Source: Bimuria novae-zelandiae CBS 107.79 (lineage: Eukaryota > Ascomycota > Dothideomycetes > Pleosporales > Didymosphaeriaceae). From it: 64,000 bases of DNA. Location: assembly GCA_010015655.1 (NCBI GenBank), contig ML976682.1:475079-539078 (forward strand), given 5' to 3'. The notes under the pieces were generated by a model. The model did no database searches and was not told the origin of the DNA. It saw only the letters and a program-made list of their open reading frames with translations. This document shows positions 46,470-57,879 of this stretch, one piece after another. The position numbers were made by a program, and so were the translations under genes. The stretch's first letter is position 1; each line of letters opens with the position of its first letter.

Positions 46470-47560
46470 ACTTAAACGTTTAAGATAATAAAAATAGCCA
46501 TAATAGCTACTATAGCAAGAATCCTAACAGGAAGCGTAGCTTCTAGACTAACTACGAATACTACAATAGTGTTAGCTAATTAGGCTAATAAGATATAGTA
46601 GCTTAAGGAGTAGCTAGCTAAACTAATAGCTTATATTTTAGCTACTATAACTATAGAAATGATATCCTTTAAGGTTCTTAAAGTATATAAAAGTAAATAA
46701 AAAGGACTTAAGGCTTTCCTTATAAATATAAAACTATATTACCAATACAATAAGAATATCTTTAGAACCGAGCAGTCTAAGATCCTGGCAATAGACATAT
46801 ATATAAAGGGTAAGATAGCCAAATAGCTTGAACCTCTTACTAAGGATTACCTAGAAAACGAAGATAATATCTTAGAATATAATAATAAAATAAAGAAGGT
46901 GTGTAAAGACTAGTCATTTTTTAAGAAACAAATCTAGACTATATTTAAAAATGTTAATAAGGAATAATAGCCTAAACATAAAATATAAAGTCATAAATAA
47001 ATAGGATTAGATAGTATGTATATAGCGAAGTATAGACGCCTTTAAGCTAAAATTAATTAATATAATGCCTTACTTTAGGTACCCTACTACAATAGGCTAA
47101 AAGAAAGCGTTAAGGACAAGCTTACCTACTATAATAAGGTAAATAACCTAGAGTAACATGTAAAGCTAGCCATATAAATTAATAATTAACTATATAAATA
47201 GTAATTCGAAAAGCTAAAAGGCAATCTCATCTACTCTAATACAAAAAAAAAGCTAAAAACTATAAAAGGACCGCGATAAAGATATCGTAATAGCTAATAA
47301 AGCTTAAGAATAGAAACTAAAGAAGTAGCAAAAGAACTATAATAATAAACTATCTAACTAAAAATAAAAGTAACGCTATAAGGAAAAAGCATACTTAGGA
47401 TGCAGAGAATAAGGTTACTTTTAAAAAAATTATTTAAAGAATAGTAAAGGATAAAGTAAGAAAGCTTAGATTATTTAAATAGTAATAGCTACGCTACAGG
47501 CACTAACACCTATACTTTTAAGGATAAATAAAGATAAAGTCTTTAATATAAAACTCGAGA
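46470..47560 (+). pseudogene. Gypsy II gag with zinc knuckle
   Basis: The plus-strand frame, read through stops, ends with CLGCRE*GYF*KNYLKNSKG at about 47,396-47,450, the C-x2-C-x4-H-x4-C knuckle in which the His has become Tyr and the last Cys Tyr. The upstream part is rich in Lys and Glu, and KQYYQYNKNIF-like sequence near 46,740 suits a retrotransposon capsid. The start codon is not determined. Confidence 0.65.
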
Positions 47561-47899
47561 TTCTAGAAACACTAGAAGAAATAGAATAGAGGATAGTACA
47601 CGAGTACGAGGTTCTTCTCTAACTAGTAGAAAGAAAATGCTAGGTATATAATAGTTTAATACACGCACCCTAGAATTGCACGTAAAAGATTAAGCTTAAA
47701 GCGCTAAGGGCTACGTTAACCTATAAATTTACTATAAAATACTAAGGAAGTATACTAGTACTAAGATAGTAGATTAAAATTTAAGAATAATATAAGCGGG
47801 TAGCCTAGTTGTTTTATAATAAAGAAAACTGCTAACTGCACGAGATAAAGAAGAAATTAGTAGTAATATTACTAAGGGACCCTAACTATAAGTTTATTA

Positions 47900-50800
47900 A
47901 TAATTATAAACTAATAATAACTTGCTATAAATATCTCCCCGACAAATAGTTATAATACTATAAGGAACTAGGATAGTAGAAGTGCTTTAATAACGAATGC
48001 TAAATACACGAAGCACATAAAGAAGCTACCAGCTAGTATCCTAAAGGTATAAACACAAGAGTAATAATAACTATAAGAAACTAATAGACAGAGGGTACGA
48101 GCCTTAATTACTTATAATAAATTAGATAGCTAGACTGTAATAGAGATTGCCTAGTACACCTATATTAGTAAGAATAAGTAGTAGTATTAAAAACAACACT
48201 ATTATATAAGGATCTAAAATCTTAGAAATGTCTAGTTACAGGATATGGAAAATCCTAAAAGGGAAAAAAGGTCTAGTAAATTAATACTAAGAGCACCTAT
48301 AAAGCGCTTTACTAAAAATAATAGAAAAAGATTAAAATTAACCTTAAAATAAACAAAGCCACACGAACCAAGATTAGAGAGGCTAAGGCTTTTTAGGACA
48401 CTGCTAAGCAGGCTAATAATAAGTTAGAAAACTAGGGCGCTACTAGACAAAAGACCTTACTAATAGAGACGCGACTATAAAGGCAAAAAGGGTAGAAATA
48501 GATATAAGTAACCTATAACTAACTAAAAAAGTTATAATTAGTAGTTGCTAAGTAATAGCGCTAGTAGATCCTAAAGCAACTAGATGTCTAATATCTCTAA
48601 AAATAGTAGAGAAATATAACCTGCTATACTAAAATAAGAAAACACTAGTATAGGTAGAAATAGCAAATAGGACGATATCCTAAAGATATAGCAACTACTA
48701 GTTACGCCTCGAAATAACGCTATTACCTATTAGCCTAAATAGATTCTAAAGCTTATGTAGCTTTATAATAATAGATTTTAGAAGCCTAAAAATAAATACT
48801 AGTTATAATTAGCTTTTAAAATATAACCCTATTATTAACTATTAAAAGAAGACGCTACTTAGCTAAAGACCTACGCTAAAGGTTGCTAATATATATAAAT
48901 TATAAAAGATATAACTATTAATCCTAGATACCTTAGTAGGGCGGGTTAAAGAACAGTTTAAATAACTTTTAGCTACTAAGATTATAAAAGTTATAGAAGA
49001 AAATCTAGGCTAAGTAAGGCTAATTTAGGTATAATACTTAGGCCTAAGAGAAGAGGTAAAAGCTACTAATATTTTACTATAATACTAAATATGTATAGAA
49101 CTCTTTAAAGAAATAAAAAAGAGGAACTACTAAAATACTAAAAATAAAATTATAATATACCCTTAGTAGAGGGCACGAAATTACGCCTAGAATAACGATA
49201 ACTAATATTTATAAACTAAGAAAAAGAAGTATAGGATTACTTAAAAAAGAACCTAGCAAAATAGTATATTTAAGAAAGTTAAAGCCTAGTGGCTTTTCCT
49301 ATACTTTAGGTACCTAAGAAGAACAGCAAGCTACAACTCTATATAAATTATAAATAGCTAAATAAGGCTACGATTAAGAACTAGTACCTATTACCCTTAA
49401 TTACGGAGCTAATATATAGACTCTAGGGGGCTAAGTAGTTTATAAAATTTAATACACGTAATAGATATTACCGTATATAAATAGCTAAGGGACACGAGTA
49501 AAAAACTACGTTTAAGACCTAATATAGCTTATACAAGTGCTAAGTAATACCTTTTAGACTAATAAACACGCCTGCGACGTTCTAGACGCTAATTAATAAA
49601 GTACTATATAAATACTTAGATATATTCTATATAGCTTACCTTAACGACGTACTTATCTACTCTACTAGGACACTTAAGGAGCATATAGAACATATAAAGA
49701 AAGTAGTTATAAAAATAAAGGGAGAATTAATTACTCCTTTACTTAAAAAAACGCGAATTTTACGTTATAAAAATAAAATACCTAGGATTTATTATTTTAA
49801 GGGAAGGCGTAGCTATAGACCCTAAAAATATTACTATTATATAAGAATAATTAAAGCCCAAGTTAATAAAAGATATTTAGTTCTTTTTAGAGTTTACTAA
49901 CTTCTACTAAAAGTTTATTAAGAACTACTCTATGACTATAGCAATAATAACGGAACTTATAAAAAAAGATAAATTAATAGGCTTTACTAAAGAAGCTAAA
50001 GACACTCTTTTTATAAGTACTACTATTATAGATGCACGATCTAAACAGACCTATAAGAATAGAAATAGACGTATTAGATTACGCACTAAGAGCGATACTC
50101 TTATAATAGTATAAAGATAAGAAATAAAGGCTAGTATTCTTCTATTTAAGAAAGTTCTTAGGAGCAGAACTTAACTACAACATTTATAATAAAGAACTAC
50201 TTAGAATAGCAAATGCCTTTACATAATAAGAAGCCTAACTTATTAGAGTACGCTTTAAAATAGAAGTATAGATAAACTACTAAAACTTTACTAGCTTTAT
50301 GTTAATAAAGAGGCTTAACTAATAATAAGGAAGATAGGTAGAATCCCTAGCAAATTTTTAATTTATACTATACTACTAACTAGGAACGCTTAATAGCGCA
50401 GCTGACGCCTTAAATAGAAAATTAGACCTTATTAAGGATAAACTAGAGCTAAATAATATAGTATTACGGGTAAGAAATAGTAGAACTATTAAATATAATT
50501 AACTAATAATTAAGGTCCGCGCTGCTAGTGTGCATTATACAAAACGAAAGGTACACGACTTTTAGGACTATAGTTAACTTACGACAGAACAACGCGAGGA
50601 ATTCAACCTATTCCAAAATAGGATTAACAAAACACGATAAGATTATAAAAATAGACTTATTATAAGACTAAGATATAAAGAAACCCTAATTAGAAAACTA
50701 CATAAACTTAGAGAATAAGGACACCTAGGCATTAAAAAAATAACGCGTTAAATTATAAATAAATATACTATCCCTAAACTTAAGTAGACAGTAACTAAGG

Positions 50801-51960
50801 TTATAAGCAAATATTTAGCATGGTATAAAAATAAGCTAAAAAGTTATAAGCCTTATAGACTATTATAACTACTATAAGTAGCTAAACGACTATAGTAAAG
50901 TATAATAATAGACTTTATAGTAAAACTACTAAGATCGCCACAGCCAGGGACGAAGTAAATATGTAACACTATTATAATAATAGTAGATCGCCTAACTAAG
51001 GCAGCTAAATTCAAGCCTATAAAAAAATCTATAATAGTAGAAGAACTAGCCTACGTGGTAAATAACGCAGTGCTTATAAAATACGGACTACTAAAGGAAT
51101 TTATAATAAATAGAGACAAGCTCTTTACATCTAAGTACTAGAATATCTTTATAATAGACTTAGGTATTAATAAGAAGCCCTTAACGAGTTTTTACCCCTA
51201 GACTAATAGATAAATAGAACATATAAATTAAACTTTAGAATAGTACCTACGATACTACGTTAATAAATAATAGGATAATTAGGTAAAGTTGTTACTAATA
51301 GCTTAGCTAGTATATAATAGCGCAAGGTCAGGAACAACGTGGTACTCCCCACACTACGCTAACTATAGATATAAGCTAATCGCTTATCGAGATCTAAGAG
51401 ATATAGAAAGTATTTCTATAAGAGTATAAGATAAGGCTTAAAAGATAAAAGAACTTTATAAAGTTCTATAAAAAAAATATATAACTTAAAGAGCTCTTAC
51501 GGCATCTAAAAACGCAAATAAGTAAAGGATTAAGGGACTAACTCTTAAAAGGGGGAATAAAGTCTTTCTATTATAAAAAGAATTCTAAGGATAAAACGAC
51601 CTAGCAGAAAACTAGTTTACCTTTAAGTAGGCCCTTTTAAGGTATAAGAAACTAAGGGGCTAATTATAATAAAACTACTTTTATTACTAGGTATAAAGAT
51701 ATATCCTACGTTCTATAAATTACTCTTAGAACTAGCACTACTAGACGCTCTAGTTAAGACCTAGTTAGATCTAGAAGATAACAAGTACAAGATTAAAGAA
51801 ATTAGGGACCTAAAAATAGTCTAAGGTTAGCTAAAATACTTAGTTAAATAGAAAGGATAGCTAGAATAATATAATACCTAAGAACTAAAGAGAAATCTTA
51901 CAAACTGTAAAGAATTAGTAATAGATTACTACTAATAACACCCTTAGACGAAAAATTAGC
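47900..51960 (+). pseudogene. Gypsy II pol with chromodomain
   Basis: RT motifs at 49,310-49,760: VPKKNSKLQLYINYK, VIPFRLINTPATF, then YIAYLNDVLIYS where YLDDVLIYS is expected. 49932-50114 is an open stretch at the RT/RNase H link (MTIAIITELIKKDKLIGFTK). Integrase occupies about 50,600-51,400 (zinc region near 50,690-50,850, core from about 50,900). At 51,822-51,935 LKYLVK*KG*LE*YNT*ELK is a clear chromodomain, with stops at its Trp and Gln codons, followed by NLTNCKELVIDYY. Such domains guide integration to marked histones. The protease lies in the poorly readable part before 49,000. The gene is inactive. Confidence 0.85.
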
Positions 51961-52039
51961 AAGGAAGGAAGAAATATAAAAAAAATAAAGAAAATTTAAA
52001 ATTAAATAAAAAATTAGCCTATAACTAGCTTCAGTTAGC

Positions 52040-52480
52040 CCATAGAGGGGCGAGTTATAATAGTTTGCGATTATTAGTAGTAACTATACCCTTTAGATCC
52101 TCTTTCCCTTTCTCTTTCGCTAAGGCTTTTATCGCATTAGTAATATAAAGATTGTGCTAAGCATAGGCGTGCTCCTTCTCCTTAACCTTTACTAACTCTT
52201 ACTTAAGGTAGGTAGCTAACTCCTTCGTATAAACAAGCTCTAGACGCTTTTCGCGCTTCTCCTTTTAAACAAGCTCTTAATCTTTCTTAGGGACCTATAG
52301 GCTATACTTAGCGTAAACTAAAATATAACTAGCACACTGCCTAGAAGTAGCATGTATAAAGTAACGTAGCTTTAACTTTTAACATTACTTATAACCTAAC
52401 GCTATTTCTAAACTATAAAACTCTACTAGACTCGCGCAAGCACGACGTTTCGCAATAAAACAATAAAAAACTTTTAGTAT
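52040..52480 (-). pseudogene. Possible antisense reading frame between Gypsy II chromodomain and 3' LTR
   Basis: The minus strand reads RACASLVEFYSLEIALGYK, then LRYFIHATSRQCASYILVYA, KEKREKRLELVYTKELATYL, KVKEKEHAYA*HNLYITNAI and KALAKEKGKEDLKGIVTTNN, coherent and charged, probably helical, with only about six stops. This spacing, about 0.7 kb between chromodomain and LTR, is larger than pol needs. Gypsy I shows a similar antisense frame that also contains RACA. Product unknown; it resembles no domain that I can name. Confidence 0.45.
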
Positions 52481-52631
52481 AGTTAGTAAAGTAAGGAAAA
52501 TCTAAAGGAGGCTATAACTTACTTTAAGAAATAAAAACGCGCACTTTTATAAAAATTAAAACTTACGCGTTAATAGCATAGTAATATAAAAAAGTAAAGT
52601 AGTAAGATAATGACTTTAAGGAGGGGGATAT

Positions 52632-53097
52632 TATTATAATTATAAACCTTATAGAAATATTAGAACTAGATAATTACGCTAAGAGAGTTATTATTAGCGA
52701 AATTACTAAAGTAAAGGAATATATGGAAGCGCGGGGTAGCTTAGGTTAGTAGTTACGTAATAAAGTCCCGCATAATATAAAATACTATAGGACCACGAGG
52801 GTCCTAGGGACCTTAAGGTCTTAGTAGGACTAGAATAAATAGTATATAGTTTAATAATTTCTCTATACTTCTCTACTCTTTATAGTTAAATTAATATACT
52901 ATAAGTATATTTTTTATAATAGATTAGTAAATCTCCTAGTTAGTTATTCTATAGTTTATTATAAGATTAAATTATTCCTAAACCTATCTTATAGCTATTA
53001 CTAGCTCTTAACTACTAAATATCTGCGAGGCGCTCCACCCTTAAACCTATCCTCCACTAACCTGAAACTGGCTTAGATACGTAGAGCACTTGTAACA
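52632..53097 (+). repeat. Gypsy II 3' LTR
   Basis: It begins TATTATAATTATAAACCTTA and ends CACTTGTAACA. In the first 36 positions every difference from the 5' LTR is a C-to-T or G-to-A change. It is followed by the CTCTT duplication and the resumed RT of Gypsy III. Confidence 0.93.
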
Positions 53098-53102
53098 CTC
53101 TT

Positions 53103-55820
53103 CTCCTATTATATCCCTAGTAATCTCTATAAAGAAGCCTAGAGGTAGTTTCTGTTTCTATATTAACTATCGTGTCCTAAGCGCTATAAATATTAAAAAC
53201 TAATATCTAATTTTACTTATTTAAAAGATCCTAAACTAACTAGGCAAGAATAAATACTACACGAAGCTTAATGTTATTGCTACTTTTGATTACTTCTAAA
53301 TCGCAAAGGGTGACGAATAGTTAATAGTCTTCTACACCTAATATAGTCTATTTAAGTACCTAGTAATGCCGTTTGGGCTAGCTAACGCTCTAAGTACATT
53401 TTAGCACTTTATAAATAACGTACTACACTCGTACCTAGATATCCTCTACACTATATACCTTTACGATATTCTAATCTACAGCAAGAACCTAAGAAAACAC
53501 TAAAAACATGTCTAATTTATCCTAACTACCTTAAAGGAAGCTAGCCTGCAACTCGATATTAATAAATATAAATTCTACTAAGCTAAAGTTACTTATCTTA
53601 GCTATGAAGTTGGCACTAATAGTGTGCAGATAGACCCTAAAAAGGTTTAAGCTATACTAGACAAGGAATACCTAAGTCATGTAAAGGATATATAAGTCTT
53701 ATTAGGTTTTGCGAACTTCTATAAAGATGTATAAATAACTTCTCCTACTTTAATACACCGTTCGTAAACGTAATAAAGAAAGACACAAAGTTCGCCTTTA
53801 ATAACCATTATTAAAAGGCTTTTTCTAACCTAAAGCAAGCCTTTACTACCGCTTTAATACTTTAATAATTTAACCTAAATATATAGATTGTTATTAAAGC
53901 TAATGCCTCTAATTATGTCACTGCTAGAATACTATTGCAACACGATACTAACGAAGTCCTTAGGCCCATCGCGTACTATTTAAAAAGAATAAACCTAGCA
54001 AAGAATAACTATAAGATCTACGACGAGGAACTGCTTGCTATTATCTAGTATTTTAAATAATAGAGACTAGAACTTAAAGGTGCCGCCTTCTTAATAGACG
54101 TACTAAGTAACTATAAAAACCTACAATACTTCGCAACTATAAAGTAACTAAGCTTCTAATAAGTACGCTAGTCTACATACTTATTATAATTTAATTTTAC
54201 TATTACGTACTATCCTAGTAAACACGATAAAAACCTAATACCCTTACCTAGCGTACTTAAGATTAACTTACTTAAAATAAAGCTCAATAATCCTAGAAGT
54301 AGACCTTACTTTAACTAAAACTATATAAATATATAAGCCCTTTAGAGTCTCTAAGGACGTTATTCTTAAAAGCCCTATATAACCTAAAGCCTATAAATCC
54401 TTTAAGGACGTTATCCTTAAAACTTTTATATCTGCATAAAATTTAGCGGCTAGAAACTAAGTAATTAATTTAATAAATAATTAAATAAGAGTACCAAAAT
54501 AATGCATTTATATAAAAGATTCTTGAACTCCTATAAATAAAAGTTTGTTATTCTTAAAAAATTTCTCTTAGTAATTAAAAAAAAAAAAAGTACGTCTACA
54601 TTACTATAATTAACTTATTATAACTAATAATAATAAGCTTAAAATTAAGATCCTCCGCATAGTGCATGACTCTCTATTTAGTAGCTACGTAGGCTAGAAT
54701 AAAACTCTTAAAATTATCTAGCGGGAGTACTACTAGCCCAGTATATTTAAAATAATCTAATAATACGTCTCTTGTTACTATACCTATCGCCATTCAAAGG
54801 CTTCTCGAAAGAAGTACTATAACCTACTAAAACTATTACCTATACTTAAAAGGAGGTAGTAATATATTTCTATTAACTTTGTCGTTAACCTCCCTAAATT
54901 TAAAGGATGTACAAACATCACAGTAGTTATTAACTAGTTAACTAAGTACTAGTACTTAATCTCTTACGCTAGGACAGAGGTCCTAAACGTCGTACAGATA
55001 TTTATCCGCTACGTCTGGTGCAACCACGGCCTTCCTGACACTATTATCTCTAACTAAGGAAGATAATTCGTCTCCGCCTTCTATAATAAACTATATAAAT
55101 AGTTAAATATTAACCTTCGCTTCTTAATAGCATTCCATCTTAAAACTAATAGATACACTAAAATTATAAACGCTATAATAGAACAAGTCTTACGCGTATT
55201 TATAAACTACTAATGAGATAATTAGGTAAAAGAGTTACGTATTACTTAGTTTAAAGTAAATAATACTGTTTTTAAAACCACTAGTATGTCCCTACTAATG
55301 GTCTGCTATAGCTAGAACCCTTAAATAGGTTTTAAACTACCGTCTAACACGAGAAGACCTCCTTACTAGACCTTATAAGCTTAAAAGGTAAACTAAATAA
55401 TTAATAAAATACGTAATATACCTAAGTTTATCTATAAAGAAAAAATCTAGGCCTACGCTTTATAATAAAAATACGCTAACTATAAACGTATGCCCGCACC
55501 TACTTATATAATAAGTAATAAAATTTAGCTTAACGCCCGTAATATCTAACCACAATAAGTATTTAAGAAGCTAGACTTAAAAAATATTAAATCTTACTAT
55601 ATTACTAAGATAATATTGTTGCATGCATATTAACTTAAACTACCTCACACTATAAAAATATACTTTATTTTTTATATACCCTTGCTCTAACCTACAGCTA
55701 CTAAATTTAAATACTTGCCTAGCTAGTAATTTTTACCCCCTAAACTAGTTTATATTAATAAGGAGCCTAAATAGTTCGTTAAAAGCATCGAAAACCTTTA
55801 CTATAATAAGAAAAGGAAGT
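53103..55820 (+). pseudogene. Gypsy III pol, downstream part
   Basis: Starting at the junction, IKKPRGSFCFYINYRVLSAI is the FVKKPGGGLRFCVDYR block of Gypsy RT. LNVIATFDYF, YLVMPFGLANALSTF and YTIYLYDILIYSKN (about 53,449-53,490; YLDDILIYS expected) follow. RNase H lies at about 53,880-54,250 (NYKIYDEELLAII). Integrase core signs are at about 54,860-55,350 (VDFVVNLP-like near 54,880; DTIISN near 55,040). Close to J, PPKLVYINKEPK*FVKSIEN at about 55,735-55,795 is the opening of a chromodomain. All parts carry RIP stops. Confidence 0.8.
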
Positions 55821-55826
55821 AGCATA

Positions 55827-57456
55827 ACGTGTTCCACCAGTTAATGGGACACACTAGTCAGTGGGACACCCCACCAAAACCACGACGCGTCTTTGCACAA
55901 CACCCGTGATGCTAGCCACACGGTATAACTAGAAGCTCTAAAAAGAAAGTAGACTTGCTCTATTAAAGCAGGCGATTTAGACTAGCTACGTCTTTAGCTA
56001 TTAAAAAGCTACGAGACTCTATAATGTCCCCTAATCTATAGTCCACAAACGCGTTTATAGTACTCTACTTTAGGCTACTACTAATGCCTAGAAATAAAAG
56101 CTACACCCTATAGAGGAGCAGGCCCTAGTAGAGTAAATCCCAGACCTTAACTAACGTAGATTTCTACCTTATATTATTAACGTATATAGGATAGCTAATT
56201 ATTTACTTACTACGTATAGCTAAATCCTTATTTTATAGCTTATAAGTAAGAACTAGGCATCGCGCTTTATTAAAACTTAGCTAAACTTATAAATTAAGTA
56301 GTTTAAAAGCTTCTATAGCTAGCGCGCGCTTAGTAAGGATCCTATTAAGATTTCTACCTAGTCTAAGCTTATAGAGGAGATACGACAGACATATAATATG
56401 CTAGATATAGATATCTACAATTTTAATAAGAAAGGCTTTATAATGGGGATCGCCTCTACGTCCAGAATAGTAACTAGCTTAGATACTATAAAGTAGGCTA
56501 TATATTTAGAGCCTAATAATTAAGACTATATTATAATAATTAAAGCTATCTATATAGCTAAGTAGTTTATATTACTTTTTATTATCTTACTTAGTAAGCT
56601 TTACTAGGCTAGCTAGTATACTAACCTACTTACTAGTTAGGTACTAACTATTAGTAATAATAGCTAAATAATAAATAGCTTAGGGTTTGCCTAATTAGAG
56701 CACTTTAATTAGTATATAAAGTTTTATATAGTAGGTACTTAGTAGCTACTTATTATAAATAGTTATAGTAGCTATACTACCTCTAAGTTTGATTAGTACT
56801 ATAAGGTATATAGGATTATTAGTCTCTATATGCCTACCTATACGAGCCACCTCTTATAGCCTCTAGGTGTTAGCTGTTTCTCACCTGTCAAGACAGCTTA
56901 CGGACATGAGGTGACTAAGCTAGCCAGATAAGGTGTCTATTATGTAGACAAGGAAGAGTTCCTGTTAATCTACCCACGTATACATAGGGCTGTCTTCACA
57001 GAACAGAACATTAAGGCTGGCTTTCGAGAGACAGGGCTGGTGCCTCCCTGTACAAATCGGGTCCTCTCATGCCTGACTGTAGTCAGGACACCGTCACCAC
57101 CACAGACCGTTGCTAAGACAGCATAGATAGCTGAGACGCCTCGCACTACTACTTAGGTTAAGCAGCAGGGACTAGGCTTATACGTAATTGTCTATAGCAA
57201 TAATCTTAGAGCCTTATAAGTTAAGCTATTATATAGCTTATTAAAGGCTATTAACTTATAATAAACTTAGCAATAATCTTAGCAGAGGAGAATAGAAGGC
57301 TATAAGTAGCTAACTATTATTATAGATAAAGGTAGGATAGGCGTAGATAGTATATTACCTCTAGAGGGGCTCTACAGGCTAAGGAAGGTTAAAGGCTGGC
57401 TGTAGAGGCTAAAAGGGTGCTCTAGCAGGTAGAGCAAGACGATCGAGCAGGACGAC
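55827..57456 (+). mobile_element. Pogo-like element J in Gypsy III, right end lost
   Basis: TA at 55825-55826 precedes ACGTGTTCCACCAGTTAATG; the terminal repeat contains two versions of a 17-bp unit (CAGTTAATGGGACACA, TAGTCAGTGGGACACC) and then CCCCACCAAAACCACGACGC. J has the opposite orientation to C, D, E, F, G and I. The coding sequence follows the G pattern up to VEQDDRAGR at about 57,456 and then ends without the zinc knuckle, right terminal repeat or TA. Everything from there to the Copia gene is unassigned. Confidence 0.82.
55920..57456 (+). pseudogene. Pogo-like transposase of element J
   Basis: Plus-strand motifs: YNFNKKGFIMGI at 56,416-56,451, with the first catalytic Asp changed to Asn, and HLL*PLGVSCFSPVKTAYGH at about 56,841-56,900 for the LQPLDV block. 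The downstream part is nearly unmutated: VYYVDKEEFLLIYPRIHRAV, FTEQNIKAGFRETGLVPPC and LTVVRTPSPPQTVAKTA. The N-terminal half is heavily RIPped and full of stops. RIP therefore stops abruptly near 56,870, possibly from gene conversion or uneven RIP. The C-terminus is truncated. Confidence 0.82.
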
Positions 57457-57879
57457 TATATGTAGCCACGTGACTACGTCGGAGGTTGTAGAAGGTTCCA
57501 TATAGGAGCACGGACCACTGATTTTAAGATAAAGCTTTTGACTACTACTTTCTTTCTTAACGGACTCCTTACTTATTTCTATAGATAGTAATATAGCTTG
57601 TTAATTAATTGCCTACCAGCCTGCTAGGTTATAGTTATAAGTCTGGCTGTTAACTATTACTACTATAGTAACTAAGTGATATCTAGCTAATAACTTTAAA
57701 CGCTATTACTATGACGCACGTACTAATAAGCTACTAAAAAGCTATTAGCGTGCTATTAATAGAGCTACGTTATTAATTAAGCTTTAAGCACGCGTTCTAT
57801 TACTAAAAAGTCTTTTAGCAACTAATAGAGTAAGATACCTACGACTAAGCTAAATAAACTAGTAATAAGGACGATAGTT

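Larger units (their letters stand above)
45983..53097 (+). mobile_element. Gypsy II: complete chromodomain retrotransposon inside Gypsy III
   Basis: LTRs at 45983-46461 (479 bp) and 52632-53097 (466 bp) align almost only with C-to-T and G-to-A differences. The CTCTT target duplication is perfect (45978-45982, 53098-53102). A purine tract (GGAGGGGG, about 52,618-52,628) precedes the 3' LTR. Gag and pol lie on the plus strand in the order zinc knuckle, RT, RNase H, integrase, chromodomain. The length is 7,115 bp. Because both members of the nest are RIPped, Gypsy II entered before the last round of RIP. Confidence 0.93.
43668..55824 (+). mobile_element. Gypsy III: Ty3/Gypsy element split by Gypsy II, 3' end lost
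   Basis: A 5' LTR of 338 bp (TGTCAGGG to CGTGACA) is followed by gag, then pol interrupted by Gypsy II at 45983-53097, then RT, RNase H, integrase and the start of a chromodomain. The right end is cut by element J at 55825; no 3' LTR follows J. CTCTT on both sides of Gypsy II marks the insertion, and joining the flanks gives ASS-PI, the usual RT entry. Frames are full of RIP stops. Confidence 0.82.
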
